Made by a program: the position numbers and the translations under genes
Part shown: piece after piece, positions 18,806 through 28,186 of the stretch
How the letters are laid out: every line of letters starts with the position of its first letter
Numbering within the stretch: position 1 is the first letter of the stretch
The notes under the pieces: model-generated
Seen by the model: only the letters and a program-made list of their open reading frames with translations
Databases searched by the model: none
Told to the model about the DNA's origin: nothing
Source: CAZAQV01 sp964487255
GTDB lineage: Bacteria; Myxococcota_A; Polyangia; Polyangiales; CAZAQV01
Reading direction: 5' to 3'
NCBI GenBank assembly: GCA_964487255.1
Contig: CAZAQV010000009.1
Location: 124,001-188,000 of the forward strand
DNA length: 64,000 nt

Positions 18806-19822
18806 ATGACTACGATTCGTTACGAAAAAGACGCAAACCTCGACCTCATTCGCCAGAAGAAAGTCGCAATTATTGGCTATGGCTCGCAGGGACATGCGCA
18901 CGCGCTCAACCTCAAGGAAAGCGGCGTTGACGTTCGCGTGGGCTTGCGCGACGGGTCGGCGAGCGCAGACAAAGCACGCAAGGCCGGACTCGAGGTTCTG
19001 AGCAACAAAGAAGCGGCTCAATGGGCGGACGTCATCATGATCCTCGCGCCCGACACCAAACAGCCCGCGCTCTACCGCGAGGACATCGAGCCTGCGCTCG
19101 GTGCCGGCAAGACGCTCATGTTCGCCCACGGCTTCAATATCCGTTACGAGACATTCAGCCCACCGGCCGAAGTCGACGTCTCAATGGTCGCGCCAAAGGG
19201 GCCAGGCCATCGCGTTCGCGAGACCTACCAAGAAGGCGGCGGTGTACCTGCGCTCGTCGCCGTTCACCAAGACGCCAGCGGCCAGGCCGACGAACTCGCG
19301 CTCAGCTACGCGTGCGCAATCGGTTCGGGTCGCGCGGGCGTGCTCAACACAACCTTCGCGGAAGAGACCGAAACCGACCTCTTCGGCGAGCAAGCCGTAC
19401 TCTGCGGCGGAGTAAGCGAACTGGTCAAAGCCGGTTTCGACACACTCACCGAGGCGGGATACCAACCCGAAGTCGCTTACTTCGAGTGCCTGCACGAGCT
19501 CAAGCTCATCGTCGACCTGATGTACCGCGGCGGTCTTCGCTACATGCGTTACTCGATCAGCGACACGGCCGAATGGGGCGACTACCAGGCTGGCAAAAAG
19601 GTGATCAACGAGTCTTCGCGCGCGGCCATGAAAGAGCTTCTCAGCGACATCCAAAGCGGCAAGTTCGCCAAACGTTGGATCGACGAGAACGAACAGGGGC
19701 GCCAGGAGCTCAACAAGCGTCGACAGCTCGAAGGCGAGCACAAGATCGAGCTCGTCGGTAAGAAGCTCCGTTCCATGATGCCATTCGTCGACCCGATTGA
19801 GGTCGAGTCTGAACAGTCGTAG
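18806..19822 (+). CDS. ilvC: Ketol-acid reductoisomerase
   Basis: 338 aa, class I length. It catalyses isomerisation and NADPH reduction of acetolactate and acetohydroxybutyrate, the second step of valine/isoleucine synthesis. Seen: nucleotide motif IIGYGSQGHAHALNL; cofactor loop VGLRDGSASADKA, whose Arg and Ser residues favour NADPH; APKGPGH; the metal ligands around ETDLFGEQAVLCGG; and the knotted C-terminal domain with ECLHELKLIVDLM. It is the first gene of the plus-strand ilv-leu block, 88 bp after iolD; leuA begins 19 bp beyond its stop. No leader peptide or attenuator was seen in the 88-bp gap, in contrast to the ilvD operon. Confidence 0.96.
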   Translation: MTTIRYEKDANLDLIRQKKVAIIGYGSQGHAHALNLKESGVDVRVGLRDGSASADKARKAGLEVLSNKEAAQWADVIMILAPDTKQPALYREDIEPALGAGKTLMFAHGFNIRYETFSPPAEVDVSMVAPKGPGHRVRETYQEGGGVPALVAVHQDASGQADELALSYACAIGSGRAGVLNTTFAEETETDLFGEQAVLCGGVSELVKAGFDTLTEAGYQPEVAYFECLHELKLIVDLMYRGGLRYMRYSISDTAEWGDYQAGKKVINESSRAAMKELLSDIQSGKFAKRWIDENEQGRQELNKRRQLEGEHKIELVGKKLRSMMPFVDPIEVESEQS

Positions 19823-19841
19823 TGGCCAGGCGCGAGGCATC

Positions 19842-21524
19842 ATGAGCCGCTTTCCTTTGGACCCCAACTACGTCCGCATCTTCGACACGACCCTGCGCGA
19901 CGGTGAACAGTCGCCAGGTGCAACCATGACCTCATCGCAAAAGTTTGAGGTCGCACAGGGCCTCGCGCGCCTCGGGGTCGACATCATTGAAGCGGGTTTT
20001 CCAGCCGCCTCCGTGGGTGATCACGATGCTGTGCGTCGCATCGCCGAAGCGGTAGGTCAAGAACCCGCACACGGCTTTGACGAGCCACCGGTCGTATGCG
20101 GTTTGGCCCGCACTGTTGAGGGAGATTTACGAAAAGCTTGGAGCGCCGTTCAGCCCGCAAAGTACCCCCGGATCCACACCTTCCTTGCAACATCACCGAT
20201 CCACCGCGAGCACAAGCTTCGGATGTCGAAAGACGAAGTGCTCGAGCGTATCAAATCGATGGTCGGCTTCGCGCGCACACTCTGCGAGGACATCGAGTTC
20301 AGCCCCGAAGACGCCGGACGCACCGAGCCGGACTTTTTGTGGAAAGCGCTCGAGGTCGCGGTCGAGGCAGGCGCAACGACGCTCAACATCCCGGACACAG
20401 TGGGTTACACGACGCCCAACGAGTTCGGCCAGGTTATCGCCGACATCAAAGCGCAGCTTCGCGGACGGGACGACGTGGTGATCAGCGTGCATTGCCACAA
20501 CGACCTCGGGATGGCGACGGCCAACACCCTTGCCGGCGTACAAAACGGCGCGCGGCAGGTCGAGGTCGCTGTCAACGGCATCGGCGAGCGCGCAGGCAAC
20601 ACCGCACTCGAAGAGGTCGTGATGGCCATCGTCACGCGTCCCAAAATCTACCAGGTCAAAACCGGCGTCGACACCAAGCAGATCATTCGCGTGAGCCGCC
20701 TCGTGAGTCGCTCGGCGGGCATCTCGGTGCAGCCGAACAAGGCCATCGTCGGAGCAAACGCCTTTGCCCATGAATCCGGCATCCATCAAGATGGCATGCT
20801 CAAGAACGAGCAGACCTACGAGATCCTACGACCCGAATCAATCGGCATGGAAAAAACGCAGCTCGTGCTCGGCAAGCACTCGGGGCGACACGCGTTCCGC
20901 AAGCGCCTTAAGGAGCTGGGCTTCGCGCTCGGCGAAGAGGCCTTCGAGAAAGTGTTTGCTGACCTCAAGAAGGTGGCGGAGCGAAAGAAAGTCATCGCGG
21001 ACGCAGACCTCATCGCGCTCGTGTCGGGCAGCGAGAACTCGGTACCCGAACGCTTCGTGCTCGAGGAACTGCAAATTTATCACGGCACAGCGACGACGCC
21101 GAAAGCGACGGTGCGCCTACGCGGACCCGACGGCCAACCGCGGCGCGCCACCGCGACGGGCTCTGGGCCGGTCGATGCATGTTTCAAGGCCATCGACGAG
21201 ATCGTCGAAGCGCCATCGGTGCTACTTCAGTACGCCGTCCGCGCCGTGACCGAGGGTGTCGATGCGCTCGGCGAAGTGACCGTGCGCGTACGCGCCGACA
21301 ACAACCAAATCGTCGAAAGCGAAGCGCGAACACCTTCCGCGCCGCCGCCACAGCTCACCAGTGTGGTCGCTGGCCACGGGGCCGATACCGATATTCTCGT
21401 CGCAAGCGCCAAAGCTTATCTCTCAGCGCTCAATCGGCTCCTCGACTCCGTTGATTCAAACCGCGGAGTCGAGTCGATCCGAGCGCTTTCACTCGAAGAG
21501 CTCGCACAAAGGCAACAGCCATGA
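19842..21524 (+). CDS. leuA: 2-isopropylmalate synthase
   Basis: 560 aa. It condenses acetyl-CoA with 2-ketoisovalerate, the committed leucine step. The DRE-TIM barrel begins FDTTLRDGEQSPGATM and includes SVHCHNDLGMATANTLAG (metal His ligands), VNGIGERAGN and HESGIHQDGML. The last ~130 residues form the LeuA allosteric domain that binds leucine (AVTEGVDALGEVTVRV). The ATG at 19842 fits the usual family N-terminus better than an upstream in-frame ATG at 19797. The stop overlaps the leuC start (ATGA), implying translational coupling. Confidence 0.95.
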   Translation: MSRFPLDPNYVRIFDTTLRDGEQSPGATMTSSQKFEVAQGLARLGVDIIEAGFPAASVGDHDAVRRIAEAVGQEPAHGFDEPPVVCGLARTVEGDLRKAWSAVQPAKYPRIHTFLATSPIHREHKLRMSKDEVLERIKSMVGFARTLCEDIEFSPEDAGRTEPDFLWKALEVAVEAGATTLNIPDTVGYTTPNEFGQVIADIKAQLRGRDDVVISVHCHNDLGMATANTLAGVQNGARQVEVAVNGIGERAGNTALEEVVMAIVTRPKIYQVKTGVDTKQIIRVSRLVSRSAGISVQPNKAIVGANAFAHESGIHQDGMLKNEQTYEILRPESIGMEKTQLVLGKHSGRHAFRKRLKELGFALGEEAFEKVFADLKKVAERKKVIADADLIALVSGSENSVPERFVLEELQIYHGTATTPKATVRLRGPDGQPRRATATGSGPVDACFKAIDEIVEAPSVLLQYAVRAVTEGVDALGEVTVRVRADNNQIVESEARTPSAPPPQLTSVVAGHGADTDILVASAKAYLSALNRLLDSVDSNRGVESIRALSLEELAQRQQP

Positions 21525-22915
21525 CCGCCCGCACCCTCTTTGACAAAGTTTGGGAAGACCACCTTGTCAGACCTGAACAGGCCGACCGCCCCGCCGTCAT
21601 CTACATCGACCTTCAGCTCATTCACGAAGTCACTTCGCCACAAGCTTTCGCCGGTCTGCGTGATCGCGGCATCGGCGTGCGTCGTCCTGAGCGAACCCTG
21701 GCCACGATGGACCACTCGACGCCAACCGACAAGCGTCCGCTTGAGCTCGTGGACGGTCCGGCCAAGGCACAACTGCAAACACTCATCCGCAACTGCGAGG
21801 AGCACGGCATCGAGATCCACCCGATGGGATCGGCGGGTCATGGTATCGTCCACGTCATTGGACCCGAACAGGGACGAACACAGCCCGGCATGACCATCGT
21901 TTGCGGCGACAGCCACACATCAACACACGGGGCCTTCGGAGCGCTCGCGTTTGGGATTGGAACGAGCGAGGTCGAGCACGTCCTGGCAACGCAATGTCTG
22001 CTCCAGCGGCGCCCTAAGACGATGGAGGTCCGCTTCGAAGGTACACCTCCCGAATGGGTCACCGCGAAGGACCTGATTTTGGCACTCATCGCACAAATCG
22101 GAACCGATGGTGGCACCGGTTACGTGCTCGAGTACCGCGGTGAGGCAATCGAAGCGCTCGATATGGAAGGTCGAATGACCGTGTGCAACATGTCTATTGA
22201 AGCCGGCGCACGTGCGGGCATGATCGCGCCCGACGAAAAGACCTTTGCATACCTCAAAGGTCGTGAGGGCTCGCCGAAGGGTGCGGCGTGGGACGCTGCC
22301 GTTGCCTACTGGAAGACGCTGCGAAGTGACGATGGCGCAACCTTCGACAAGACGGTTACGGTCGATATTTCAAAGCTTGAGCCCATGATCACCTGGGGAA
22401 CGAACCCAGGCATGGGTGTACAGATTAGCGATCCCCTTCCCTCATCACAGAAAGCGGCGAACCAAAAGGCACTCAAGTATATGGGTCTCGAAGCTGGAGA
22501 GTCGCTGCTTGGCCGCGACATCAACGTCGTATTCATCGGCTCGTGCACCAACTCGCGTATCTCAGATTTGCGGTTGGCCGCGAAAGTGGTCGAGGGCAAG
22601 CGCGTCGCCGACGGCGTACGCATGATGGTGGTACCGGGTTCACACGATGTGAAGAAACAGGCAGAGGCCGAAGGGCTCGATCAAATCTTTATCAATGCGG
22701 GAGCAGAGTGGCGCGAACCCGGCTGCTCGATGTGCATCGCGATGAATGGCGACCAACTCAAGCCCGGCGAGTACGCGGTCAGCACCTCCAACCGCAACTT
22801 CGAGGGCCGCCAAGGCAAAGGCGGTCGCACACTCTTGGCCTCACCGTCCACTGCCGCGGCTGCGGCCATCACCGGCAAAGTCACCGATCCAAGAACACTT
22901 CTTCCAGGCACGTAA
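21521..22915 (+). CDS. leuC: 3-isopropylmalate dehydratase, large subunit
   Basis: 464 aa, the normal length of the bacterial LeuC type. It isomerises 2- to 3-isopropylmalate with LeuD and, in organisms using citramalate synthase, also processes citramalate. [4Fe-4S] cluster cysteines are visible in FIGSCTNSR and in GCSMCIAMN, and the aconitase signature VCGDSHTSTHGAFGALAFG is intact. It overlaps leuA by 4 nt and leuD starts 1 nt after its stop, so the three genes form one transcription unit. Confidence 0.96.
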   Translation: MTARTLFDKVWEDHLVRPEQADRPAVIYIDLQLIHEVTSPQAFAGLRDRGIGVRRPERTLATMDHSTPTDKRPLELVDGPAKAQLQTLIRNCEEHGIEIHPMGSAGHGIVHVIGPEQGRTQPGMTIVCGDSHTSTHGAFGALAFGIGTSEVEHVLATQCLLQRRPKTMEVRFEGTPPEWVTAKDLILALIAQIGTDGGTGYVLEYRGEAIEALDMEGRMTVCNMSIEAGARAGMIAPDEKTFAYLKGREGSPKGAAWDAAVAYWKTLRSDDGATFDKTVTVDISKLEPMITWGTNPGMGVQISDPLPSSQKAANQKALKYMGLEAGESLLGRDINVVFIGSCTNSRISDLRLAAKVVEGKRVADGVRMMVVPGSHDVKKQAEAEGLDQIFINAGAEWREPGCSMCIAMNGDQLKPGEYAVSTSNRNFEGRQGKGGRTLLASPSTAAAAAITGKVTDPRTLLPGT

Positions 22916-22916
22916 G

Positions 22917-23501
22917 ATGGCAGCCCAAGTCAAAAAATTCTCCTCCCGCCTCGTCCCACTTCCCGTTCGCGATATCGACACCGATCAAATTATTCCGGCA
23001 CGGTTCCTCAAGGTCACCGACAAAGAAGGGCTTGCCGACTGCTTGTTTGCGGACTGGCGTGGCGATGCCGACTTCGTCCTCAACCAAAAAGAAAACGAGG
23101 GTGCCGAAGTCCTACTAGCGGGCGACAACTTCGGCTGCGGTTCGTCTCGCGAGCACGCACCCTGGGCTCTTGTCGCCTACGGCTTCAAGGCGATCATCTC
23201 GACGAGTTTTGCGGATATCTTCAAAAACAATGCACTCAAAAACGGGCTATTACCGATTGAAGTGTCCCCCGAAATTCTCGAGGCGCTCTTCGATCTGCGA
23301 GATCGCGACGCCAGCACCTCGGTCGAGGTTGATCTCGAAGCGCAAACGCTGTGTTATCCGGGCGGCCAGGTTGGCTTCGAGGTCGATGGCTTCGCGCGCC
23401 AATGCCTGCTCGACGGTGTCGACCAGCTCGGGTACTTGCAGTCGCTCGAACCTGAGATCGACGCCTACGAGTCGGCGCGTGCGCTGCGCGCCTGGAAGTA
23501 G
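22917..23501 (+). CDS. leuD: 3-isopropylmalate dehydratase, small subunit
   Basis: 194 aa, normal LeuD length. Swivelling domain partner of LeuC. The ATG at 22917 gives the family N-terminus (FSSRLVPLPVRDIDTDQIIPARFLK). The signature DNFGCGSSREHAPWAL and the SFADIFKNNALKNGLLPIE region are present. It is followed 6 bp later by cimA, so the LeuCD pair is placed to serve both leucine and citramalate-derived isoleucine. Confidence 0.96.
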   Translation: MAAQVKKFSSRLVPLPVRDIDTDQIIPARFLKVTDKEGLADCLFADWRGDADFVLNQKENEGAEVLLAGDNFGCGSSREHAPWALVAYGFKAIISTSFADIFKNNALKNGLLPIEVSPEILEALFDLRDRDASTSVEVDLEAQTLCYPGGQVGFEVDGFARQCLLDGVDQLGYLQSLEPEIDAYESARALRAWK

Positions 23502-23507
23502 CCCGCC

Positions 23508-25220
23508 ATGTCTTCGAGCACAGTGTCTTCGCGGGTCGCGATCTACGACACCACGCTGCGCGATGGCACGCAGGGTGAAGGGATCTCGCTGTCGGTTCGT
23601 GACAAGTTGCGAATCGCACGGCGCCTCGACACGTTTGGCGTACGTTACATCGAGGGCGGATGGCCAGGCTCGAACCCGAAGGACGAAACATTCTTCGCCC
23701 GAAGCGCCAAAGAGACCTGGACCCATGCGACGCTCTGCGCGTTTGGTGCAACCCGTCGCGCTGCGACGAGCCCTCAAGAGGATCCAAGCATTCAGGCGCT
23801 GCTGAGTTCACGGGCAACGGTCTGCACGGTGTTTGGAAAAAGCTCCGTGCTCCAAGTCCAGGACGTTCTGCGAACGGAACTCGAGAAAAACCTCGAGATG
23901 GTACGCGACACCGTCTCGTACCTTCGGGAGCAAGGTCGACGCGTATTTTTCGACGCCGAACACTTTTTCGACGGCTACATGCAGAGTTCAGACTATGCGC
24001 TTGCCGTCGCTCTTGAGGCAGCACGCGCCGGCGCGGAGACTGTTGTACTCTGCGACACCAACGGCGGCACCATGCCGTGGCAGGTGAACGACGCCGTACA
24101 AGCCGTGCGGAGTGCGCTCGACGCCGCGGCGCTGAACGAAACCCGGATTGGCATCCACGCGCACAACGACAGCGGACTGGCCGTGGCCAACACGTTGGCT
24201 GCGGTTCGCGCAGGTGCGATGCAAGTTCAGGGCACGGTCAACGGTTACGGTGAGCGCTGCGGCAATGCAAACCTGTGCGCCATCATTCCGAACTTAGAAC
24301 TCAAGATGGGCGTCGTGACCGACTGCCATGAGCGCCTGCACGAGCTGTCCGACCTGTCGCGCTTCGTTGCAGAAATCGCCAACGTGGCCCCGAACGACCA
24401 GATGGCTTACGTCGGTCGCAGCGCATTCGCCCACAAGGGCGGCGTCCACGTATCGGCCATGCGCCGCACATCCGCCAGCTATCAACACATCGAGCCCGAG
24501 CTCGTGGGAAACCGTTCGCGCATCTTGGTCAGCGAACTAAGCGGGCGCGCCAATGTCCTGTCCAAGGCCGAAGAGGCCGGCCTCTCGATCCGTGGCCCAG
24601 CCGCAGCCGATGTCGTGCAGGCCATCAAGGACGCCGAGGCGCGCGGCTATTGTTTCGAGGCAGCTGAAGCCTCGGTCGAGCTGATGGTGCGACGCACCGA
24701 AGCCGACTACGTCCCGCCCTTTGAACTCATTGACTACAAGGTGCTCGTAGGCTCGGCAGATCCCCACCGTGCCTATTCCGAGCGGCAGCAGTCGTACTCC
24801 GAAGCGATGGTCAAGGTCCTCGTCTACGGCGAGACGATCCACACTGCCGCTGAGGGCGACGGCCCGGTCGAGGCGCTTGACGGTGCGCTGCGAAAAGCGC
24901 TCATCGATCGCTACCCACAGCTATCGAATATCGAACTGACGGACTACAAGGTCCGCATCCTCGATGGGCGCGACGGAACGGCAGCCACCACACGCGTGCT
25001 CATCGACAGCCGCTCGGGCAAAACACGGTGGAGCACCGTGGGCGCGTCCACCAACATTATTGAGGCATCGTGTATCGCCCTCGTTGACGGCATAGAGCAC
25101 GGTCTTGCGCTCGGACCAAGTCAGCTCTCAGAACCGTCACCCGCGCCCCCGCAACCCGGCAAGGCTGTGCCGGGCGATGTATCGCGTGCGGATGAAGCGC
25201 ACGCAGAAGGAACCAGATGA
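23508..25220 (+). CDS. cimA: (R)-citramalate synthase
   Basis: 570 aa. It condenses pyruvate with acetyl-CoA to citramalate, giving 2-ketobutyrate for isoleucine without threonine deaminase. The N-terminus YDTTLRDGTQGEGISLSVRD is typical of the long citramalate synthase group rather than LeuA, as are GGWPGSNPKD, FFDAEHFFDGY and HAHNDSGLAVANTLAAV. A C-terminal LeuA-type regulatory domain follows (YPQLSNIELTDYKVRILDG). A Glu/Ala/Pro-rich tail closes the protein. The stop overlaps the leuB start (ATGA). No ilvA was seen in the window, which fits this route. Confidence 0.93.
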   Translation: MSSSTVSSRVAIYDTTLRDGTQGEGISLSVRDKLRIARRLDTFGVRYIEGGWPGSNPKDETFFARSAKETWTHATLCAFGATRRAATSPQEDPSIQALLSSRATVCTVFGKSSVLQVQDVLRTELEKNLEMVRDTVSYLREQGRRVFFDAEHFFDGYMQSSDYALAVALEAARAGAETVVLCDTNGGTMPWQVNDAVQAVRSALDAAALNETRIGIHAHNDSGLAVANTLAAVRAGAMQVQGTVNGYGERCGNANLCAIIPNLELKMGVVTDCHERLHELSDLSRFVAEIANVAPNDQMAYVGRSAFAHKGGVHVSAMRRTSASYQHIEPELVGNRSRILVSELSGRANVLSKAEEAGLSIRGPAAADVVQAIKDAEARGYCFEAAEASVELMVRRTEADYVPPFELIDYKVLVGSADPHRAYSERQQSYSEAMVKVLVYGETIHTAAEGDGPVEALDGALRKALIDRYPQLSNIELTDYKVRILDGRDGTAATTRVLIDSRSGKTRWSTVGASTNIIEASCIALVDGIEHGLALGPSQLSEPSPAPPQPGKAVPGDVSRADEAHAEGTR

Positions 25221-26281
25221 AGTCAGAACTCACGCTACTTCCAGGCGACGGCATTGGCCCCGAGATCGTGGCCGAAGCCAGACGCGCACTCGATGCGGTG
25301 GCAAAGCTCGGCGGGCACTCGTTCAGTTACCACGAAGCGTTGATCGGCGGCTCAGCGATCGATGCGGTGGGCGATCCGCTTCCCGCCGACACACTGTCTC
25401 GCTGTCGAGACAGCAGCGCCATCTTACTCGGCGCAGTCGGTGGCCCAAAGTGGGACGACCCGAACGCCAAAGTGCGCCCCGAGCAAGGCCTACTCGGCCT
25501 CCGCAAGTCACTCGGGCTGTTCGCGAACTTGCGCCCCGTCAAGATCGCGCCCGCACTTGCTGAAGCGTCCCCGCTCAAGGCGCGCTACGTTGAGGGAATC
25601 GATTTATTGGTCGTTCGCGAGCTGACGGGCGGTATCTACTTTGGAGAGCCCCGGCTTCGCGAAGTCAAATACGGTGTCGAGCGAGCGGTGGACACGCTCG
25701 AGTACACGGAACCCGAGATTCGACGCGTCGTCGACTTGGCCTGCCAGCTCGCCAAGGGACGCCGCAAGCACGTCACAAGCGTCGACAAAGCCAATGTTCT
25801 CGAATCATCTCGGCTTTGGCGCAGCGTGGCTACCGAGGTCGGCAAAGAGCACCCCGAAGTGACGCTCGTGCATCAACTCGTCGATAGCTGCGCGATGCGG
25901 CTCATCACCAACGCGCGCGACTTCGACGTCGTGGTCACGGGCAACATGTTTGGAGACATTCTGACCGACGAGGCCGCCGTACTAGGCGGTTCGCTCGGTG
26001 TGTTACCGAGCGCCAGCCTCGGCGAAGGTTCGATGGGCGTCTACGAACCGATTCACGGTTCCGCGCCCGATATCGCAGGCCAGGGCATCGCGAATCCGCT
26101 GGGCACGATCATGAGTGCGGCCATGCTCTTGCGTCACTCGCTTGGCCTTGGCGACGAAGCCCGTGCGCTCGAACAAGCGTGCAACGCGGCCCTCAGCGCC
26201 GGCGCACGCACCAAAGACCTCGGTGGCTCGCTCAGCACCAGCCAAATGACCGACGCCGTGCTCGAAAACCTCAAGAGCTAG
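25217..26281 (+). CDS. leuB: 3-isopropylmalate dehydrogenase
   Basis: 354 aa. NAD-dependent oxidative decarboxylation of 3-isopropylmalate, and of 3-methylmalate in the citramalate route. Seen: LLPGDGIGPEIVAEA, GAVGGPKWDD, LRKSLGLFANLRPVK, RELTGGIYFG, VDKANVLESSRLWR, TGNMFGDILTDEAA and the cofactor loop YEPIHGSAPDIAGQGIANP. It is the last gene of the block. Its stop codon shares the tetranucleotide CTAG with the stop of the convergent gene on minus. Confidence 0.96.
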   Translation: MKSELTLLPGDGIGPEIVAEARRALDAVAKLGGHSFSYHEALIGGSAIDAVGDPLPADTLSRCRDSSAILLGAVGGPKWDDPNAKVRPEQGLLGLRKSLGLFANLRPVKIAPALAEASPLKARYVEGIDLLVVRELTGGIYFGEPRLREVKYGVERAVDTLEYTEPEIRRVVDLACQLAKGRRKHVTSVDKANVLESSRLWRSVATEVGKEHPEVTLVHQLVDSCAMRLITNARDFDVVVTGNMFGDILTDEAAVLGGSLGVLPSASLGEGSMGVYEPIHGSAPDIAGQGIANPLGTIMSAAMLLRHSLGLGDEARALEQACNAALSAGARTKDLGGSLSTSQMTDAVLENLKS

Positions 26282-27561
26282 CGAATCGATGGCAGCGTTC
26301 GGACGAACCCCTTCTTGGGTCGAGTCTCAAAGAGATCCGAAGCGGGGTTGATATCCACGATGGAAAAACTGTCGCAACGATCGGCGATATTGAGAGCCCA
26401 CCGTTTGGAACTCGCTTTTGATGAGCTTTTCGAAACCCGCGCAAGAACGCGCCCCGATCGCCTGGGCGGCACCAGGACCTCTAGAGTCGGCATCCACGTG
26501 TCGATCGTTCCTTCCTTGAGGCAGGCAACGGAGAAACCCGCTGACTTCGAATAGGCGCGATGTAGCTCCACGCCAACGACCACGGAGTCGTCGCTGTCGC
26601 TCTGCACAGAGAAGGTGGCACAGCCCGGAGCCTCATCACATTGTGGGACCCAACTCCAGCGACTGATTCGGTCTTGAATTGTCGCAAGTATCTCACGACG
26701 CTTATAAAGCCTGAGCTCTTCATCAAGCTTCACCCAATAGTTGTACGCCTGGAGGAACTCGTTGCCGAGTATCCCGTCCGCCTTGCGGGGCTTCGGCAGT
26801 GGAAGGAAGCTTACTTCACCAGCCTGCATGGCGCCTATTGTCACCGTGCTGGCCACGTACTCATGGTCGATGGCAGCCGTGCTGGCCTCCCCTTTGTCCA
26901 CGACCACTTTATCGAGGGCACGCTTGTCGAGACCGAGCTCTGCAGCGCGCTCTGGATCGAGCGTGTTCGTCGTGGAACTGATCGCAAAATCGAAACGTGC
27001 GTCACCGCTGCCGAGCTTCAGTCGAACATAACTTCCGTTTCCCTCCTGTTCTATAACTGCTCTCGCGAGAGGCTTCGTTCCGAGCTGGCCACGGTTAGCA
27101 CCAAACGTGATGAGACCTCGGTCAAAGTCGACCGACCACGGCAACTGCGCAAGAAGCTCGTGCCCCAAATTCGGGAGAGTGCTCACCGTGGCGGGCACGC
27201 CTGAGAACGACCGTCTTCCAACTTGAATCTCGTCAAGGATTCCACCTTTCCAAGCGGATCGCACGCCGTGGCGATCAACAAGGTGTCTGCGATTGTCAGT
27301 GCGCAGGTTCACATCGAGCCGCTCAAAATCTGTGGCGGGAAGACCACTAAACCCTGATCCTGTATCTAGCTTGACGGGAAGTGCGATCGACTTGCCTTCA
27401 TTCTCCACCGTGGCCCACACCCATACCGTGCGGCGTGTGAGAGGTCGGACCAGCGGCGCTTGCCAGGCACCCTGCAAAACGGGCATCGTCGTCGATTGAT
27501 CTGCAACGGAACAACCGGAAATGAATGCGAGCAACTGAGCGAGAAGAAAAAGTTTTCGCAT
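26278..27561 (-). CDS. Retropepsin-like aspartic protease lipoprotein
   Basis: 427-aa predicted lipoprotein with signal peptide and lipobox (FISGC, C17). A retroviral/clan-AA type motif VKLDTGSGFSGLP places the catalytic Asp at about residue 66, and the later GILGNEFLQAYNYWVKLDE resembles the second-lobe strand of PDZ-less aspartyl proteases in bacteria. The matching position of a second DTG reads ISSTTN, so the protein may have one active Asp per chain and work as a dimer, or be inactive. The C-terminal ~110 residues are unassigned. It lies 48 bp after ilvN on the same strand, so readthrough from the ilv operon is possible. By eye it is less GC-rich than its neighbours. Confidence 0.7.
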   Translation of the reverse strand: MRKLFLLAQLLAFISGCSVADQSTTMPVLQGAWQAPLVRPLTRRTVWVWATVENEGKSIALPVKLDTGSGFSGLPATDFERLDVNLRTDNRRHLVDRHGVRSAWKGGILDEIQVGRRSFSGVPATVSTLPNLGHELLAQLPWSVDFDRGLITFGANRGQLGTKPLARAVIEQEGNGSYVRLKLGSGDARFDFAISSTTNTLDPERAAELGLDKRALDKVVVDKGEASTAAIDHEYVASTVTIGAMQAGEVSFLPLPKPRKADGILGNEFLQAYNYWVKLDEELRLYKRREILATIQDRISRWSWVPQCDEAPGCATFSVQSDSDDSVVVGVELHRAYSKSAGFSVACLKEGTIDTWMPTLEVLVPPRRSGRVLARVSKSSSKASSKRWALNIADRCDSFSIVDINPASDLFETRPKKGFVRTLPSIR

Positions 27562-27609
27562 GCGGGACGAGGTAGCCTGAAACGACCAGCTGCGCCACCA
27601 CGCCGGCGG

Positions 27610-28182
27610 CTAAGCGGCGGCGATCTTGGCGAGGCGTTTGACAACGTCTTCGTCCACGAGTTCTTGGTGACTGACGCGTTCGGCGCCCCGGGTCATCGCG
27701 ACCGTGCCGCTCTGAACCATTTCCACAATGCCGTACTCAGCCAGCACAGAAACGAGTCCATCGATCTTGTCCTGCGTGCCGGTAATCTCTACGACCAGCG
27801 CTTCGCGCGCGATGTCGATGACGCGCGCACGGAAGACCTCGCATACCTGAAGGACCTTGGGACGCTCGGGCGCACCCACCCCGACTTTAATAAGCGCAAT
27901 GTTGCGTGCGACCGCGGCCGCTTCGCTGATGTCATCGACGCGAAGGACGTTGGCGATTTTGTAGAGGTTGGCCTCCACCCGCTTGGCTTTGTCAGCGTCG
28001 GCCTCGACGACGATGGTCATGCGGGAAACGCCCTCCTCATGTGTGCGCCCTACGTTGAGCGAAACAATATTGAAGCAGCGACGACGAAATAGCGATGCGA
28101 CGCGATTGAGAACGCCGGGGAGGTCCTCGACCAATACGACAAAAGTACGAAGGGCTTTAGGGTAGTTCGAGTTGTAGGTCAT
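27610..28182 (-). CDS. ilvN: Acetolactate synthase, small regulatory subunit
   Basis: 190 aa from the ATG at 28182 (MTYNSNYPKALRTF), which is the family start; an upstream in-frame extension to 28305 lies entirely inside ilvB and is rejected. The N-terminal ACT domain (FVVLVEDLPGVLNRVASLF, FNIVSLNVGRTHEEGVSRM) binds valine for feedback inhibition, and the C-terminal domain activates the catalytic subunit. Only 4 bp separate it from the ilvB stop. Symbol ilvN or ilvH would both be acceptable. Confidence 0.94.
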   Translation of the reverse strand: MTYNSNYPKALRTFVVLVEDLPGVLNRVASLFRRRCFNIVSLNVGRTHEEGVSRMTIVVEADADKAKRVEANLYKIANVLRVDDISEAAAVARNIALIKVGVGAPERPKVLQVCEVFRARVIDIAREALVVEITGTQDKIDGLVSVLAEYGIVEMVQSGTVAMTRGAERVSHQELVDEDVVKRLAKIAAA

Positions 28183-28186
28183 AGTT

